Source: Shinella daejeonensis (GTDB lineage: Bacteria; Pseudomonadota; Alphaproteobacteria; Rhizobiales; Rhizobiaceae). Taken from it: a stretch of DNA of 64,000 nucleotides. Below, piece after piece: positions 10,272 through 18,787 of this stretch. Numbering within the stretch: the first letter of the stretch is position 1; each line of letters starts with the position of its first letter. The stretch is taken from positions 248,001-312,000 of the forward strand of contig NZ_JAHWXY010000001.1 in the NCBI RefSeq assembly GCF_024281235.1. Reading direction: 5' to 3'. Both the position numbers and the translations under genes were made by a program. A model generated the notes under the pieces. That model was not told where the DNA came from. It worked only from the letters and a program-made list of their open reading frames with translations, and did not search any database.

Positions 10272-11759
10272 TTGACCACTTTTGCTGATCTTGGCCTGAG
10301 CCCGAAAGTTCTTTCTGCCGTCACCGACGCAGGCTATACGATCCCGACGCCGATCCAGGCAGGGGCCATTCCACTAGCCCTTTCGCGGCGCGATATTCTC
10401 GGCATCGCCCAGACCGGAACCGGCAAGACGGCCTCCTTCGTCCTGCCTATGCTGACCCTTCTGGAGAAGGGACGCGCCCGGGCCCGCATGCCGCGCACGC
10501 TGATTCTCGAACCGACGCGCGAACTGGCGGCCCAGGTGGCGGAAAACTTCGAGAAATACGGCAAGAATCACAAGCTCAACGTCGCGCTGCTGATCGGTGG
10601 CGTTTCCTTCGACGAGCAGGACCGCAAGCTGGAACGCGGCGCCGACGTGCTGATCTGCACCCCCGGCCGCCTGCTCGATCATAGCGAACGCGGCAAGCTC
10701 CTGATGACCGGCGTCGAAATCCTCGTCATCGACGAGGCCGACCGGATGCTCGACATGGGCTTCATCCCCGATATCGAGCGGATCGCCAAGCTCATTCCCT
10801 TCACGCGCCAGACCCTGTTCTTCTCGGCGACGATGCCGCCGGAAATCCAGAAACTCGCCGACCGCTTCCTCCAGAACCCCGAGCGGATCGAGGTGGCTCC
10901 GCCCTCCTCCACCGCCAAGACGGTCACCCAGCGCCTCCTCGCCGCCCACGGCAAGGATTACGAGAAGCGCGCCGCCCTGCGCGATCTCATCCGCGCCCAG
11001 GAGAACCTGAAGAACGCGATCATCTTCTGCAATCGCAAGGTCGATGTCGCCGATCTTTTCCGCTCCCTGAGCCGCCACGGCTTTTCGGTCGGCGCCCTGC
11101 ATGGCGACATGGATCAACGCTCCCGCACGACCATGCTGGCCAACTTCAAGGACGGCAACATCCAGTTGCTCGTCGCCTCGGATGTTGCCGCCCGTGGTCT
11201 CGACATCCCGGACGTGAGCCACGTCTTCAACTTCGACGTTCCCATCCATGCGGAAGACTATGTCCACCGCATCGGCCGCACCGGCCGTGCCGGCCGCTCC
11301 GGCGCCGCCTTCACACTCGTCTGCAAGCGCGACACGAAATATGTCGATGCGATCGAAAAGCTGATCGACCAGAAGATCGAATGGCTGAATGGAAGCATCG
11401 ACGCGCTGCCGCCGCAGGCCGAAAGTGAGGAGCACGAGCCCTCCCGCCGCGGACGGGGACGCGATCGCGACCGTTCGGGTAGCCGCCGGGGAGAAAGCCG
11501 CACGGCGACACCCCGCACCGGACAGAATGCAGCCGAAGAAAAGGTGGACGCCGTGAAAGCGGAACGCAAGCCGGAAAACCGCTCGCAGGAGCCCGCACGC
11601 AACCCGCGCGCCGTCAACCACAATGCGCCGCGCCCGGCCAATGACGATCATCTTCGCGACAGACGCAACCGCTATCGTCGCGACGAGGACGACGGCCCGA
11701 CTCCCGTCGGTTTCGGCGACGAGATCCCGGCCTTCATGCTGGTTGCCGGCAAGGCCTGA
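10272..11759 (+). CDS. DEAD-box RNA helicase (RhlE-like)
   Basis: About 495 residues. The complete core is visible in order: Q motif (IPTPIQ), AQTGTGKT, PTRELA, TPGR, VIDEADRMLD, SAT, ARGLDIPD and HRIGRTGRAG. A charged, Arg/Glu-rich low-complexity tail of about 120 residues follows, typical of RhlE-type helicases in ribosome assembly or RNA decay. The probable start is TTG at 10272 (LTTFADLGLSPK), where family similarity begins. The frame is open from 10125, but the 49 extra residues resemble no helicase, so the start is only moderately certain. Confidence 0.9.
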   Translation: MTTFADLGLSPKVLSAVTDAGYTIPTPIQAGAIPLALSRRDILGIAQTGTGKTASFVLPMLTLLEKGRARARMPRTLILEPTRELAAQVAENFEKYGKNHKLNVALLIGGVSFDEQDRKLERGADVLICTPGRLLDHSERGKLLMTGVEILVIDEADRMLDMGFIPDIERIAKLIPFTRQTLFFSATMPPEIQKLADRFLQNPERIEVAPPSSTAKTVTQRLLAAHGKDYEKRAALRDLIRAQENLKNAIIFCNRKVDVADLFRSLSRHGFSVGALHGDMDQRSRTTMLANFKDGNIQLLVASDVAARGLDIPDVSHVFNFDVPIHAEDYVHRIGRTGRAGRSGAAFTLVCKRDTKYVDAIEKLIDQKIEWLNGSIDALPPQAESEEHEPSRRGRGRDRDRSGSRRGESRTATPRTGQNAAEEKVDAVKAERKPENRSQEPARNPRAVNHNAPRPANDDHLRDRRNRYRRDEDDGPTPVGFGDEIPAFMLVAGKA

Positions 11760-11838
11760 CAGGGGCCGGTGCAAGGCCGGCGAGAAACCGATGGCGGGAT
11801 AGCCGCCGCCGGATTCCATGACGAACACGCGTCTGACC

Positions 11839-12174
11839 TTATCGCAATCCGCCCGATGCCGTCCGCAAGGCGGCCTCCCAGGCCCGCCGCACCCATAGTG
11901 CCATGATGTCGGGATCGTCGAACGCTTCCTCCGGAACGGACCAATAGGGCATGCGCACCGGCGCGCCGCCTTGCCGGCGGCAATAGGCCCATTGCCGGCA
12001 GCCGGCGGCGGAAAACGCCGGCGCGCTTCGGTCATCCGCCTTGAGCAGCATCTCCCCGTCGACCTCCAGCGCGAGGATGCGTCCCGCGTGATAGATTCCC
12101 TTGCCGCCGAACATACGTCTCACGGTCACGGGACCAAGCACCTGAAACATCTCCGCGATTGCCACCTCGTCCAT
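11839..12174 (-). CDS. TfoX/Sxy N-terminal domain protein
   Basis: 111 residues carrying the TfoX N-terminal signature (RRMFGGKGIYHAGR). The C-terminal TfoX domain is absent. In gammaproteobacteria full-length TfoX/Sxy activates competence genes; single-domain versions are common in alphaproteobacteria and have no established role known to me. The ATG lies 3 bp after the stop of the MoaB-MobA fusion and its AAGGA site is inside that gene's end, so it is the last cistron of the seven-gene leftward operon. Confidence 0.85.
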   Translation of the reverse strand: MDEVAIAEMFQVLGPVTVRRMFGGKGIYHAGRILALEVDGEMLLKADDRSAPAFSAAGCRQWAYCRRQGGAPVRMPYWSVPEEAFDDPDIMALWVRRAWEAALRTASGGLR

Positions 12175-12177
12175 CGC

Positions 12178-13794
12178 TCAGTCCTTCAGGATCCCGCCGG
12201 CCGCCAGAACGGCCTCCGGCGTGTCCACATCGATGCGCGCCGCCTCACCGATCTCCACATCGATGACCTCAAGGCCGGCGCTTTCGACGATATGACGCGC
12301 ACCGACATCTCCCTCCAGCTGTAGAACCGCCGGAAAGACACGGCGCGGCAGGACCACGGGATTGCCCCGCTGCCCACCCGCAACCGCCCGGACGACGGCA
12401 TGGCCGCCCGCCTGCCGGAAAGCCTCGATCAGCCGGAAGATATCCTTGCCGGTGACATTCGGCATATCGGCCAGCAGGATCACCGCGCCATGATAGTCCG
12501 GCGCCAATGCGGCGACGCCCGCTCCAAGCGAGGCCGACATGCCGAGCGCATGATCGCGATTACGGACGATTTCGACGGGAAGTCCGGAAAGCGCGGCCTC
12601 GATTTCCTCCGCCCGATGGCCGGTGACGACGACGACCTGTCCGGGCCGGGCGGCAAGCGCCGCCTCCGCCGCGCGGCGCACAAGTGCGATACCGTCGAAT
12701 TCGGCAAGCAGTTTATGCCGTCCGTCCATCCGGCTCGCCGCGCCGGCGGCAAGCAGGATCACCGCGACCGGCAGCGGTTCCTGCGCGTCCGCCTTGCGCA
12801 TGTCGCGTGGTTGCGGCCGGCCCGGAATTTCGGCAAGCAGCCCGCCGACCCCCATGCCGGCGATTTCATGGGCGCCCGGATTTTCGCCGGCGAAGATGCG
12901 CGCCAGAACCCAGTCGAAACCGTTTTCCCGCGGACTGCGGGCACAGCCGGGCGCACCGACGACCGGCACCCCTCCAAGCCGGCCGAGGACCAGAAGATTG
13001 CCGGGATCGACGGGCATTCCCACCCGCTCCACCGCACCGCCCGCCGCCCGGATCGCCGCCGGGATCACGTCGTTCGGATCGGAAGCCGCGGAAGCGCCGA
13101 AAATGACGACGAGGTCGCTTGCCGACACCGCGCCGGAGATCGCCGCAGCCACATCGGCCGTACGATGCGGCACCCGCGTTTCGCCGACCAGCCGGCTACC
13201 GGAGGGCTGGAGCCGCTGCTCGAAAAGCCGCCGCGTCTTGTCCATGACCGACGGCTTCAGCGACCGCAGTTCGGTGGCGATCATCGCGACGCGGCGGGGC
13301 GCGAAGGGCTTGACGCACAGGGCGTCGCTTCCCGCCACGACCGCCGCCGCCCGGCGCACCAGTTCGCCCGGCACCGCCAGAGGGATGATCTTGATCGTCG
13401 CCACCATGTCGCCTGCCGCCACGCTCGCATGATCCGCGACGGTGGCGATGGTGATCGCCGGATCGAGGCGATTGAAGCGGTCGACGAGCGCACGGTCCAC
13501 CACGAACAGGCCGTTGGCGGCGGCATGCAGGTTGAGACGTCCCGTCGATGGCGGCGCAAGAACGAGGTGGTCCGGTGCAATCGCCTCGGCAATCGCCGCC
13601 GCTGCGGCATCCTCGTCGATATCGCCCGGTTCGAGGCGAACGGCGATGACGCTTTCGATGCCGGCCGCCGCCAGGGCGGCGCGGTCCGCAGCCGTTACCG
13701 CATGGCCCTTGCGCAAGGTCAGGCCCGCTGCGCGGATGCTGTGCGCAAGCCGCGTACCCTCGCTTTGCGAAACCGAAACCTCGCCGTAGATCAT
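12178..13794 (-). CDS. Molybdopterin-binding / MobA-like nucleotidyltransferase fusion
   Basis: 538 residues. The middle region (about 165-310) resembles the MoCF/MogA-MoeA molybdopterin-binding fold. The C-terminal region (about 344-530) is a MobA/MocA-type nucleotidyltransferase with the loop LAAGAASRMDGRHK at 349-361 and a later DMPN metal motif. The expected job is attaching CMP (or GMP) to molybdopterin for a xanthine-dehydrogenase-type enzyme; cytosine is inferred from the XdhC/CoxDE context. It overlaps the upstream xdhC gene by 4 bp (ATGA), so translation is coupled. This exact fusion is recurrent in rhizobia to my knowledge. Confidence 0.88.
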   Translation of the reverse strand: MIYGEVSVSQSEGTRLAHSIRAAGLTLRKGHAVTAADRAALAAAGIESVIAVRLEPGDIDEDAAAAAIAEAIAPDHLVLAPPSTGRLNLHAAANGLFVVDRALVDRFNRLDPAITIATVADHASVAAGDMVATIKIIPLAVPGELVRRAAAVVAGSDALCVKPFAPRRVAMIATELRSLKPSVMDKTRRLFEQRLQPSGSRLVGETRVPHRTADVAAAISGAVSASDLVVIFGASAASDPNDVIPAAIRAAGGAVERVGMPVDPGNLLVLGRLGGVPVVGAPGCARSPRENGFDWVLARIFAGENPGAHEIAGMGVGGLLAEIPGRPQPRDMRKADAQEPLPVAVILLAAGAASRMDGRHKLLAEFDGIALVRRAAEAALAARPGQVVVVTGHRAEEIEAALSGLPVEIVRNRDHALGMSASLGAGVAALAPDYHGAVILLADMPNVTGKDIFRLIEAFRQAGGHAVVRAVAGGQRGNPVVLPRRVFPAVLQLEGDVGARHIVESAGLEVIDVEIGEAARIDVDTPEAVLAAGGILKD

Positions 13795-14489
13795 GGCGCG
13801 TCCTCCCGCAACGGCCGCCGGCGCAGCGACCGGATGATATCGGCAAGAATGGCCACGGCAATCTCCGGCGGGTTCGCCGCGCCGATATCGAGGCCGATCG
13901 GCGCGGAAATACGCGCGATGTCGGCAGCGTCAATACCGAGGGCCGTGAGCCTCTCCACCCGCCGGGCATGGGTTTTCCGGCTGCCGAGCGCTCCGACGTA
14001 GAAGCAGCCGGCGCGCAGCGCCTCGGCCAGCGGATGGTCGTCGATCTTCGGATCGTGCGTCACGGCGACAAGCGCCGTATAGCTATCGAGCGGACGGAGC
14101 TTCAATACGTCCTCCGGCCACTCCGCGACAAGATCGACGCCCGAGAACCGCTCTGCGGTGGCGAAGGCGCTGCGCGGATCCACGATCGTCACCGCAAAGC
14201 CGGTGCTCTCCGCCATGCCCGCCAGCGTCTGGCTGATATGGACGGCGCCGATGATGACGATTTTGGGAGGCGGCAGATGGATATTCAGGAAGAACGACCG
14301 CCCCTCGACCTCGGCCACGCCGGATTTTCCCGAGCGGAATGCCGCCGCCACGGCCTCGCCAAGCGCCCCGGCCACCGGATCGCCCTCACGGATCACCCGG
14401 TCGCGGCCCCCCTCTAGCTCGGTCAGGTGGAGGACGGCGCGCCGCGCGCGCCGCTCCCGGTTCAGCTTGCGCAGGAGATGCGGATCCAT
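13791..14489 (-). CDS. XdhC/CoxI-family protein, C-terminal Rossmann part
   Basis: 232 residues containing the XdhC C-terminal Rossmann-like domain: a nucleotide-binding-type loop in IIGAVHISQTLAGMAES and the conserved VGALGSRKTHARR and SAPIGLDIGA stretches. XdhC proteins bind the molybdenum cofactor, help its sulfuration and load it into xanthine-dehydrogenase-type enzymes. The usual N-terminal half is not in this protein; it is the separate gene just upstream, whose stop overlaps this ATG (TGATG). The frame extends upstream to 14642, but ATG 14489 is where homology starts. Confidence 0.9.
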   Translation of the reverse strand: MDPHLLRKLNRERRARRAVLHLTELEGGRDRVIREGDPVAGALGEAVAAAFRSGKSGVAEVEGRSFFLNIHLPPPKIVIIGAVHISQTLAGMAESTGFAVTIVDPRSAFATAERFSGVDLVAEWPEDVLKLRPLDSYTALVAVTHDPKIDDHPLAEALRAGCFYVGALGSRKTHARRVERLTALGIDAADIARISAPIGLDIGAANPPEIAVAILADIIRSLRRRPLREDAP

Positions 14490-14821
14490 CAGCCCAGCCG
14501 CTCCACATAGACACGGATGCGCCCGCCGCAGGAGAGCCCGACCCGCCAGGCCGTCTCGTCGACGACACCGAAATCCAGCATACGCGGTTCCCCCGTCCCG
14601 ATCACCTCCATCGCCTCGCCGATCACCGCCCCCTCGACGCAACCGCCCGATACCGAGCCATGGAAATTGCCGTTTTCATCGACCACCAGATGGCTACCGG
14701 CCGGACGGGGGGCCGAACCCCATGTGTCGACGACGGTGGCGATCGCCACCATGCGTCCATCATCCATCCATCGTTCGGCAATCGACAGCGGATCGAGATC
14801 GTCGTCTGCAATGCCCTCCAT
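14489..14821 (-). CDS. XdhC/CoxI-family protein, N-terminal part
   Basis: 110 residues forming the XdhC N-terminal (XdhC_CoxI) domain, with both conserved cysteine motifs, GSVSGGCVEGAV and GLSCGGRI. It ends where the Rossmann domain begins in one-piece homologues, and its TGA overlaps the start of the gene that supplies that domain. The ATG at 14821 has a very strong GGGAGGAGG site and lies 10 bp after the CoxE-type gene. The split looks genuine and not a sequencing frameshift, because both halves have proper termini and the downstream ATG is in a classic coupling arrangement. Confidence 0.88.
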   Translation of the reverse strand: MEGIADDDLDPLSIAERWMDDGRMVAIATVVDTWGSAPRPAGSHLVVDENGNFHGSVSGGCVEGAVIGEAMEVIGTGEPRMLDFGVVDETAWRVGLSCGGRIRVYVERLG

Positions 14822-14831
14822 CGCCTCCTCC

Positions 14832-16091
14832 CTATCTCCGTGGCGCGAATCGTCGCGGATCGCCGCTCTCGCGCGCCGCCTTTCCCGAAAGCGCCGACAC
14901 CAGATCGCCCATGGCTTCCAGATTGTGAACCGGGCGCAACTCGTCCACATGCCGCAGCATCGTCCGCACGCCGCGTGCCCGCGGCTCGAAGCCGTCGAAA
15001 CGCAACAGCGGATTGAGCCAGACGAGCCTGCGGCAGGAGCGATGCAGCCGATCGATCTCCTTCTCCAGCAAAGCGACACCGTCGCGCTCCAGACCGTCCG
15101 TGATGACGAGAACCACCGCGCCCTGCCCGAGAACCCGACGGGACCAGAGCCGGTTGAACGTCTCCAGCGCCTCTCCGATACGCGTGCCGCCGGACCAGTC
15201 GCTGACGGCGCGGCTGCATGCGTCCACCGCTGCATCCGGATCGCGGCTTCGCATCTGGCGGGTGACATTGGTGAGCCGGGTGCCGAACAGGAAGGCATGC
15301 ACGCGCCGCCGGCTTTCGCCGAGCGCATGCAGGAAATGCAGGAAAACCCGAGTATACTGGCTCATCGAGCCGGAAATATCGGCCAGCACGACAAGCGGCG
15401 GATGAACGGTCTTCGGCGCACGATAGCGCGGCACGATCAGGTCGCCGCCCGTGCGCAACGCCTGGCGCATGGTGGCGCGCGCATCGATCGCCGCCGGCCG
15501 GTTGGCGCGGCGAAAGCGGCGCGTCGGAACCTCGTCCATGGGCAACACGAGGCCGGCGATCGCCCGCTTCGCCGCCTCCAGTTCCGCCGCCGTCATCTGG
15601 GCGAAATCCCTGCGGCGCAGCGCCTCGCTGGCGGAAGTGGTGAAACGGGCGTCGATTTCGATATCCGGCTCCTCACGCGGCGGCCGCACATCAGGACGAT
15701 TGCCGAACAATGCATCGGAAACCCGGGTCTCGCCGGCCTTCTTCTCCCGCTCCACAGGACGCGTCACCACCGGCGACATCATGGCGATCATCTTGCCGAC
15801 GAAATCGCGCGGGCGCCAGAACAGCCGGAACGCCTCGTCGAAAACGGCGTCGTCTTCGTGGCGCTTCACCAGCGTGGCATGAAGGGCGGTGTAGAATTCC
15901 TCGCGGTCGCCGATGCCGATGGCCTCCACCGCCGCTATGGCGTCCGTCACGGCGGCAGGGCCGAGGCGCAGCCCCGCATTACGCAGGACCCGGGCGAAAT
16001 AGACGATATTGTCGGCAAGCCGGCCCGCTCCCGCGGGCGTATCGGGAGAAAGCGCATCCGGTTTTCCATCAGGCAACGGTGCGCTCGCCAT
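14832..16091 (-). CDS. coxE: VWA-domain protein, CoxE type
   Basis: 419 residues. The C-terminal half is a von Willebrand A domain with an intact MIDAS motif (D238-I-S-G-S242). The N-terminal part resembles the CoxE/DUF58-like region found beside MoxR ATPases. In carboxydotrophs, CoxD (AAA+) and CoxE together mature the copper-molybdenum active site of CO dehydrogenase; other xanthine-oxidase-family enzymes use similar pairs. It starts 3 bp after the MoxR/CoxD gene with GGAG upstream. The symbol is by family and context. Confidence 0.85.
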   Translation of the reverse strand: MASAPLPDGKPDALSPDTPAGAGRLADNIVYFARVLRNAGLRLGPAAVTDAIAAVEAIGIGDREEFYTALHATLVKRHEDDAVFDEAFRLFWRPRDFVGKMIAMMSPVVTRPVEREKKAGETRVSDALFGNRPDVRPPREEPDIEIDARFTTSASEALRRRDFAQMTAAELEAAKRAIAGLVLPMDEVPTRRFRRANRPAAIDARATMRQALRTGGDLIVPRYRAPKTVHPPLVVLADISGSMSQYTRVFLHFLHALGESRRRVHAFLFGTRLTNVTRQMRSRDPDAAVDACSRAVSDWSGGTRIGEALETFNRLWSRRVLGQGAVVLVITDGLERDGVALLEKEIDRLHRSCRRLVWLNPLLRFDGFEPRARGVRTMLRHVDELRPVHNLEAMGDLVSALSGKAARESGDPRRFAPRR

Positions 16092-16094
16092 GGC

Positions 16095-17021
16095 TCACTC
16101 CGCCGCCGCCAGATCGGCCTTGACGGTCTCCAGCAGTTTGCGCCCTTCCGCCCCTTCGATCCGCGCGATGTCGTCCTGATATTTCAGGAGCGCGCCGAGC
16201 GTATCGGACACGGTCTCGGGATCGAGCGCCGTACGGTCGAGTTCCGTCAGCGCCGTCGCCCAGTCGATGGTTTCGGCAACCCCCGGATTCTTGAAGAGAT
16301 CGAATGTCCTCAGCTTCTGGACATAGGCCACCACCTGCCGCGACAGCACGTCGTTGCAGTTCGGCACCTTGCGGCGGATGATTTCCAGTTCCTGCCCGGC
16401 CTGCGGATAATCGACCCAGTGGTAGAGACAGCGGCGCTTCAGCGCATCATGCACCTCGCGCGTGCGATTGGTGGTGATGATGACGATCGGCGGTTCGGCG
16501 GCGCGTATGGTTCCCAGTTCCGGAACGGTCACCTGGAAATCCGACAGAACCTCCAGCAGGAACGCCTCGAATGCCTCGTCGGTGCGATCGAGTTCATCGA
16601 TCAGGAAGACCGGCGCGCGCCCGCCCGGAGCGGACAGCGCCTGCAACACCGGACGGCGGATCAGATACCGCTCGGAAAAGATATCCGCCTCGATACTGTC
16701 CCGATCCGTCGTTCCGGCCGCCTCCGCAAGACGGATTTCCAGCATCTGCGCCGGATAGTTCCATTCATAGACCGCCGAAGCGACATCCAGCCCTTCGTAG
16801 CATTGCAGCCGGATCAGCGGCCGGTCGAGGACGGCGGCGAGAACCTTGGCGATCTCCGTCTTGCCGACGCCCGCCTCCCCTTCGAGAAACAGCGGCCGCT
16901 TCATGCGCAGGCAAAGAAAGACCACGGTCGCAAGCGCGCGTCCGGCGAGATAGTTCCCGGCCGCGAGCATTTCCGCGGTTTCCGCGATCGTCGTCGGTTG
17001 ACGGCCCGTTTCGTAAGCCAC
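16095..17021 (-). CDS. coxD: MoxR-type AAA+ ATPase, CoxD-like
   Basis: 308 residues with Walker A GEAGVGKT (48-55), Walker B FLIDELDR, and a sensor region with TTNRTREVHDALKRRC. MoxR ATPases act as chaperone-like motors with VWA partners, here the adjacent CoxE-type protein; the CoxD subfamily helps assemble molybdenum hydroxylases. Translation starts at GTG 17021 with a strong GGAGG site. The flavin reductase gene is 28 bp upstream, so it probably heads the same transcript. The client enzyme is not in the window. Confidence 0.87.
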   Translation of the reverse strand: MAYETGRQPTTIAETAEMLAAGNYLAGRALATVVFLCLRMKRPLFLEGEAGVGKTEIAKVLAAVLDRPLIRLQCYEGLDVASAVYEWNYPAQMLEIRLAEAAGTTDRDSIEADIFSERYLIRRPVLQALSAPGGRAPVFLIDELDRTDEAFEAFLLEVLSDFQVTVPELGTIRAAEPPIVIITTNRTREVHDALKRRCLYHWVDYPQAGQELEIIRRKVPNCNDVLSRQVVAYVQKLRTFDLFKNPGVAETIDWATALTELDRTALDPETVSDTLGALLKYQDDIARIEGAEGRKLLETVKADLAAAE

Positions 17022-17049
17022 GCTGCGCCTCCGTCCTCAAGCCGGAAAC

Positions 17050-17547
17050 TTACAGCGCGCGATAGCTCCGGTCCATATAGAGAAGCGCGGGTTTGTGTTC
17101 CCCGAAGGTCAGGCTCATCACTTCCCCGATGAGAATCATATGCGTGGCCACGACCTTCAGCTCGATCAGCCGGCAATCGAAGCTCGCAAGCGTTCCCTTC
17201 AGCACCGGCGCTCCGGTCACCAGCTCCTGCCAGTCGCCGATGGCGAAGCGCTGTTCGGACGTCAGCGACGGGTTGCGGCCCGAAAAGGTATTGGCAAGCT
17301 CGATCTGGTCGTCGGCAAGCGCATTGAGCGCGAAATTGCCGCTTTTGCGGAAGATCGCATTGCTCGGGTTGGAGACGTTGAGGCAGGCAAGCACGGTCGC
17401 CGGATTGTCGGATACCGAGCAGGCGGCGGTGATGGTCACACCGCGCCTTTCGCCCTCATGCGCCGTCGTCACGATTTGCACATGGCCGGCATAACGGCTC
17501 ATCGCATCCCGATAGAGCGACGGTTCCGGCATCAGTCTGTCCAACAC
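17050..17547 (-). CDS. Flavin reductase family protein (HpaC/RutF-like)
   Basis: 165 residues of the flavin-reductase-like FMN-binding fold, with the typical motifs GVTITAACSVSDNPATVLACLN, SGNFALNAL and ATHMILIGEV. Members reduce FMN or FAD with NAD(P)H and usually feed a partner monooxygenase, but none is encoded nearby. The GTG at 17547 has AAGGAG eight bases upstream. Position 28 bp before the moxR-like gene makes it the probable first gene of the cox-like operon; whether it serves that maturation pathway is inference. Confidence 0.87.
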   Translation of the reverse strand: MLDRLMPEPSLYRDAMSRYAGHVQIVTTAHEGERRGVTITAACSVSDNPATVLACLNVSNPSNAIFRKSGNFALNALADDQIELANTFSGRNPSLTSEQRFAIGDWQELVTGAPVLKGTLASFDCRLIELKVVATHMILIGEVMSLTFGEHKPALLYMDRSYRAL

Positions 17548-17713
17548 GGCAGTCTCCTTTTACACTGGAGATACAAGGGGAAAATGAAGAAAAATGTAAC
17601 CCCTGCGACGGAATTTTCCGGTTCGGCGAAAATGCTGCGCCATAGCGGCCGATCTTTTGCTTTGACGGCGCGGATGCGATCCTTACAAGGAACGGGATGA
17701 TTACGGAATAGCG

Positions 17714-18787
17714 ATGAAGACCGCCCTCCTTTTGCCGGTTGCCCTTTGCCTGCTTGCCGCTCCGGCCTTCGCCGACGGGCTGACGCTCGCCGTCGTCGCA
17801 CCGGTCGAGGGGCCGCTGGCGATCCTCGGCCGGCAGATCCTCGACGGCGCACGCTTTGCGGCCGAGGCGAACGGCGACCGGATCGCCGTGATCCCCGAAG
17901 CCTGCGACGAGGAAAGGGACAGCGGCCTTGCCGCGCAAATCCGCGCCACGGGCGCCGACGCGGCCATCGGCTTTCTCTGCACCGAAGGGCTTGCGCACGC
18001 CCTGCCCGCCCTTGCCGAAGCGAAGGTGCCGGCGATCACGCTCTCGGTGCGCTCCGGCATCCTCATGGAGGACGCGCTCAAGAAGGGCAGGCCGCTCTTT
18101 CGCATGGCCCCCGATCCGAAGGCGGAAGCGACGAGGGCCATCGAGGTCATCGCAAGGGACTGGGCGGCCGAGCCTTTCGCCCTGATCGACGACGGCACCA
18201 TCCACGCCCGCGAACTGGTTGAGGCGATCCGGCTCCGGCTGGAGGAACGCGGCCTGAAGGCGACCTTCGTCGACACCTTCCGGCCGGGACAGGAGCAGCA
18301 GATCGCGCTGGTGCGGCGTCTTGCCAAAACCGGGGTGACCCGCGTCTTCATCGGCGGCGACCGCGCCGACACCGCCGTCATCGCCCGCGACGCGGCCGCC
18401 GAGAAGAGCAGACTGCGCCTTCTGGGTTCGGAAGCGCTGATGGCGCCCGATCAGGGCGTTCCGCTTGCCGACGGCGTCGAGGCCATCGCGCTTCCGGATC
18501 ATGCGGCGCTGCCGGAAGGCGAAGCGGTCGCGCGCGCCATGCGCGAAAGCCGGATCGTTGCCGAAGGCTATGTGCTGCCGGCCCATGCCGCCGCGACGCT
18601 GGTCGCCGCGGCGGCGGCGAAAGGCGGCGACCTCGTCGAGGCCATCACCGGCGGCCGCTTCGAAACCGCTATCGGACCGGTCGCTTTCGACGCCGATCAC
18701 GAATTGCGCGACAATCCCTATCGCCTGCTGCAATGGCGGGGGACCGCCTTCGTCCCGGTCGACGACCGGCCGGAGGACACGCCGTGA
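17714..18787 (+). CDS. Periplasmic binding protein, type 1 (LivK-like)
   Basis: 357 residues with a clean signal peptide (about 1-20, cleavage after AFA) and a type-1 periplasmic-binding fold like branched-chain amino-acid or amide binding proteins (AVVAPVEGPLAILGRQILDGARFA at the N terminus). No permease or ATPase gene is adjacent. Its TGA overlaps the GTG start of the P1-family hydrolase, so the two are translationally coupled. The ligand is unknown. Lacking a transporter, it may serve distant transport genes or act as a sensor. Confidence 0.85.
   Translation: MKTALLLPVALCLLAAPAFADGLTLAVVAPVEGPLAILGRQILDGARFAAEANGDRIAVIPEACDEERDSGLAAQIRATGADAAIGFLCTEGLAHALPALAEAKVPAITLSVRSGILMEDALKKGRPLFRMAPDPKAEATRAIEVIARDWAAEPFALIDDGTIHARELVEAIRLRLEERGLKATFVDTFRPGQEQQIALVRRLAKTGVTRVFIGGDRADTAVIARDAAAEKSRLRLLGSEALMAPDQGVPLADGVEAIALPDHAALPEGEAVARAMRESRIVAEGYVLPAHAAATLVAAAAAKGGDLVEAITGGRFETAIGPVAFDADHELRDNPYRLLQWRGTAFVPVDDRPEDTP

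Noticed and set aside
14489-14821. Frameshifted pseudogene of xdhC
   Set aside because: Both halves have proper starts, stops and a strong ribosome binding site, and the arrangement is a normal coupling overlap.
17662-17688. TTGACG/TTACAA as promoter of the binding-protein gene
   Set aside because: The spacer is only 15 bp and the -10 match is weak.
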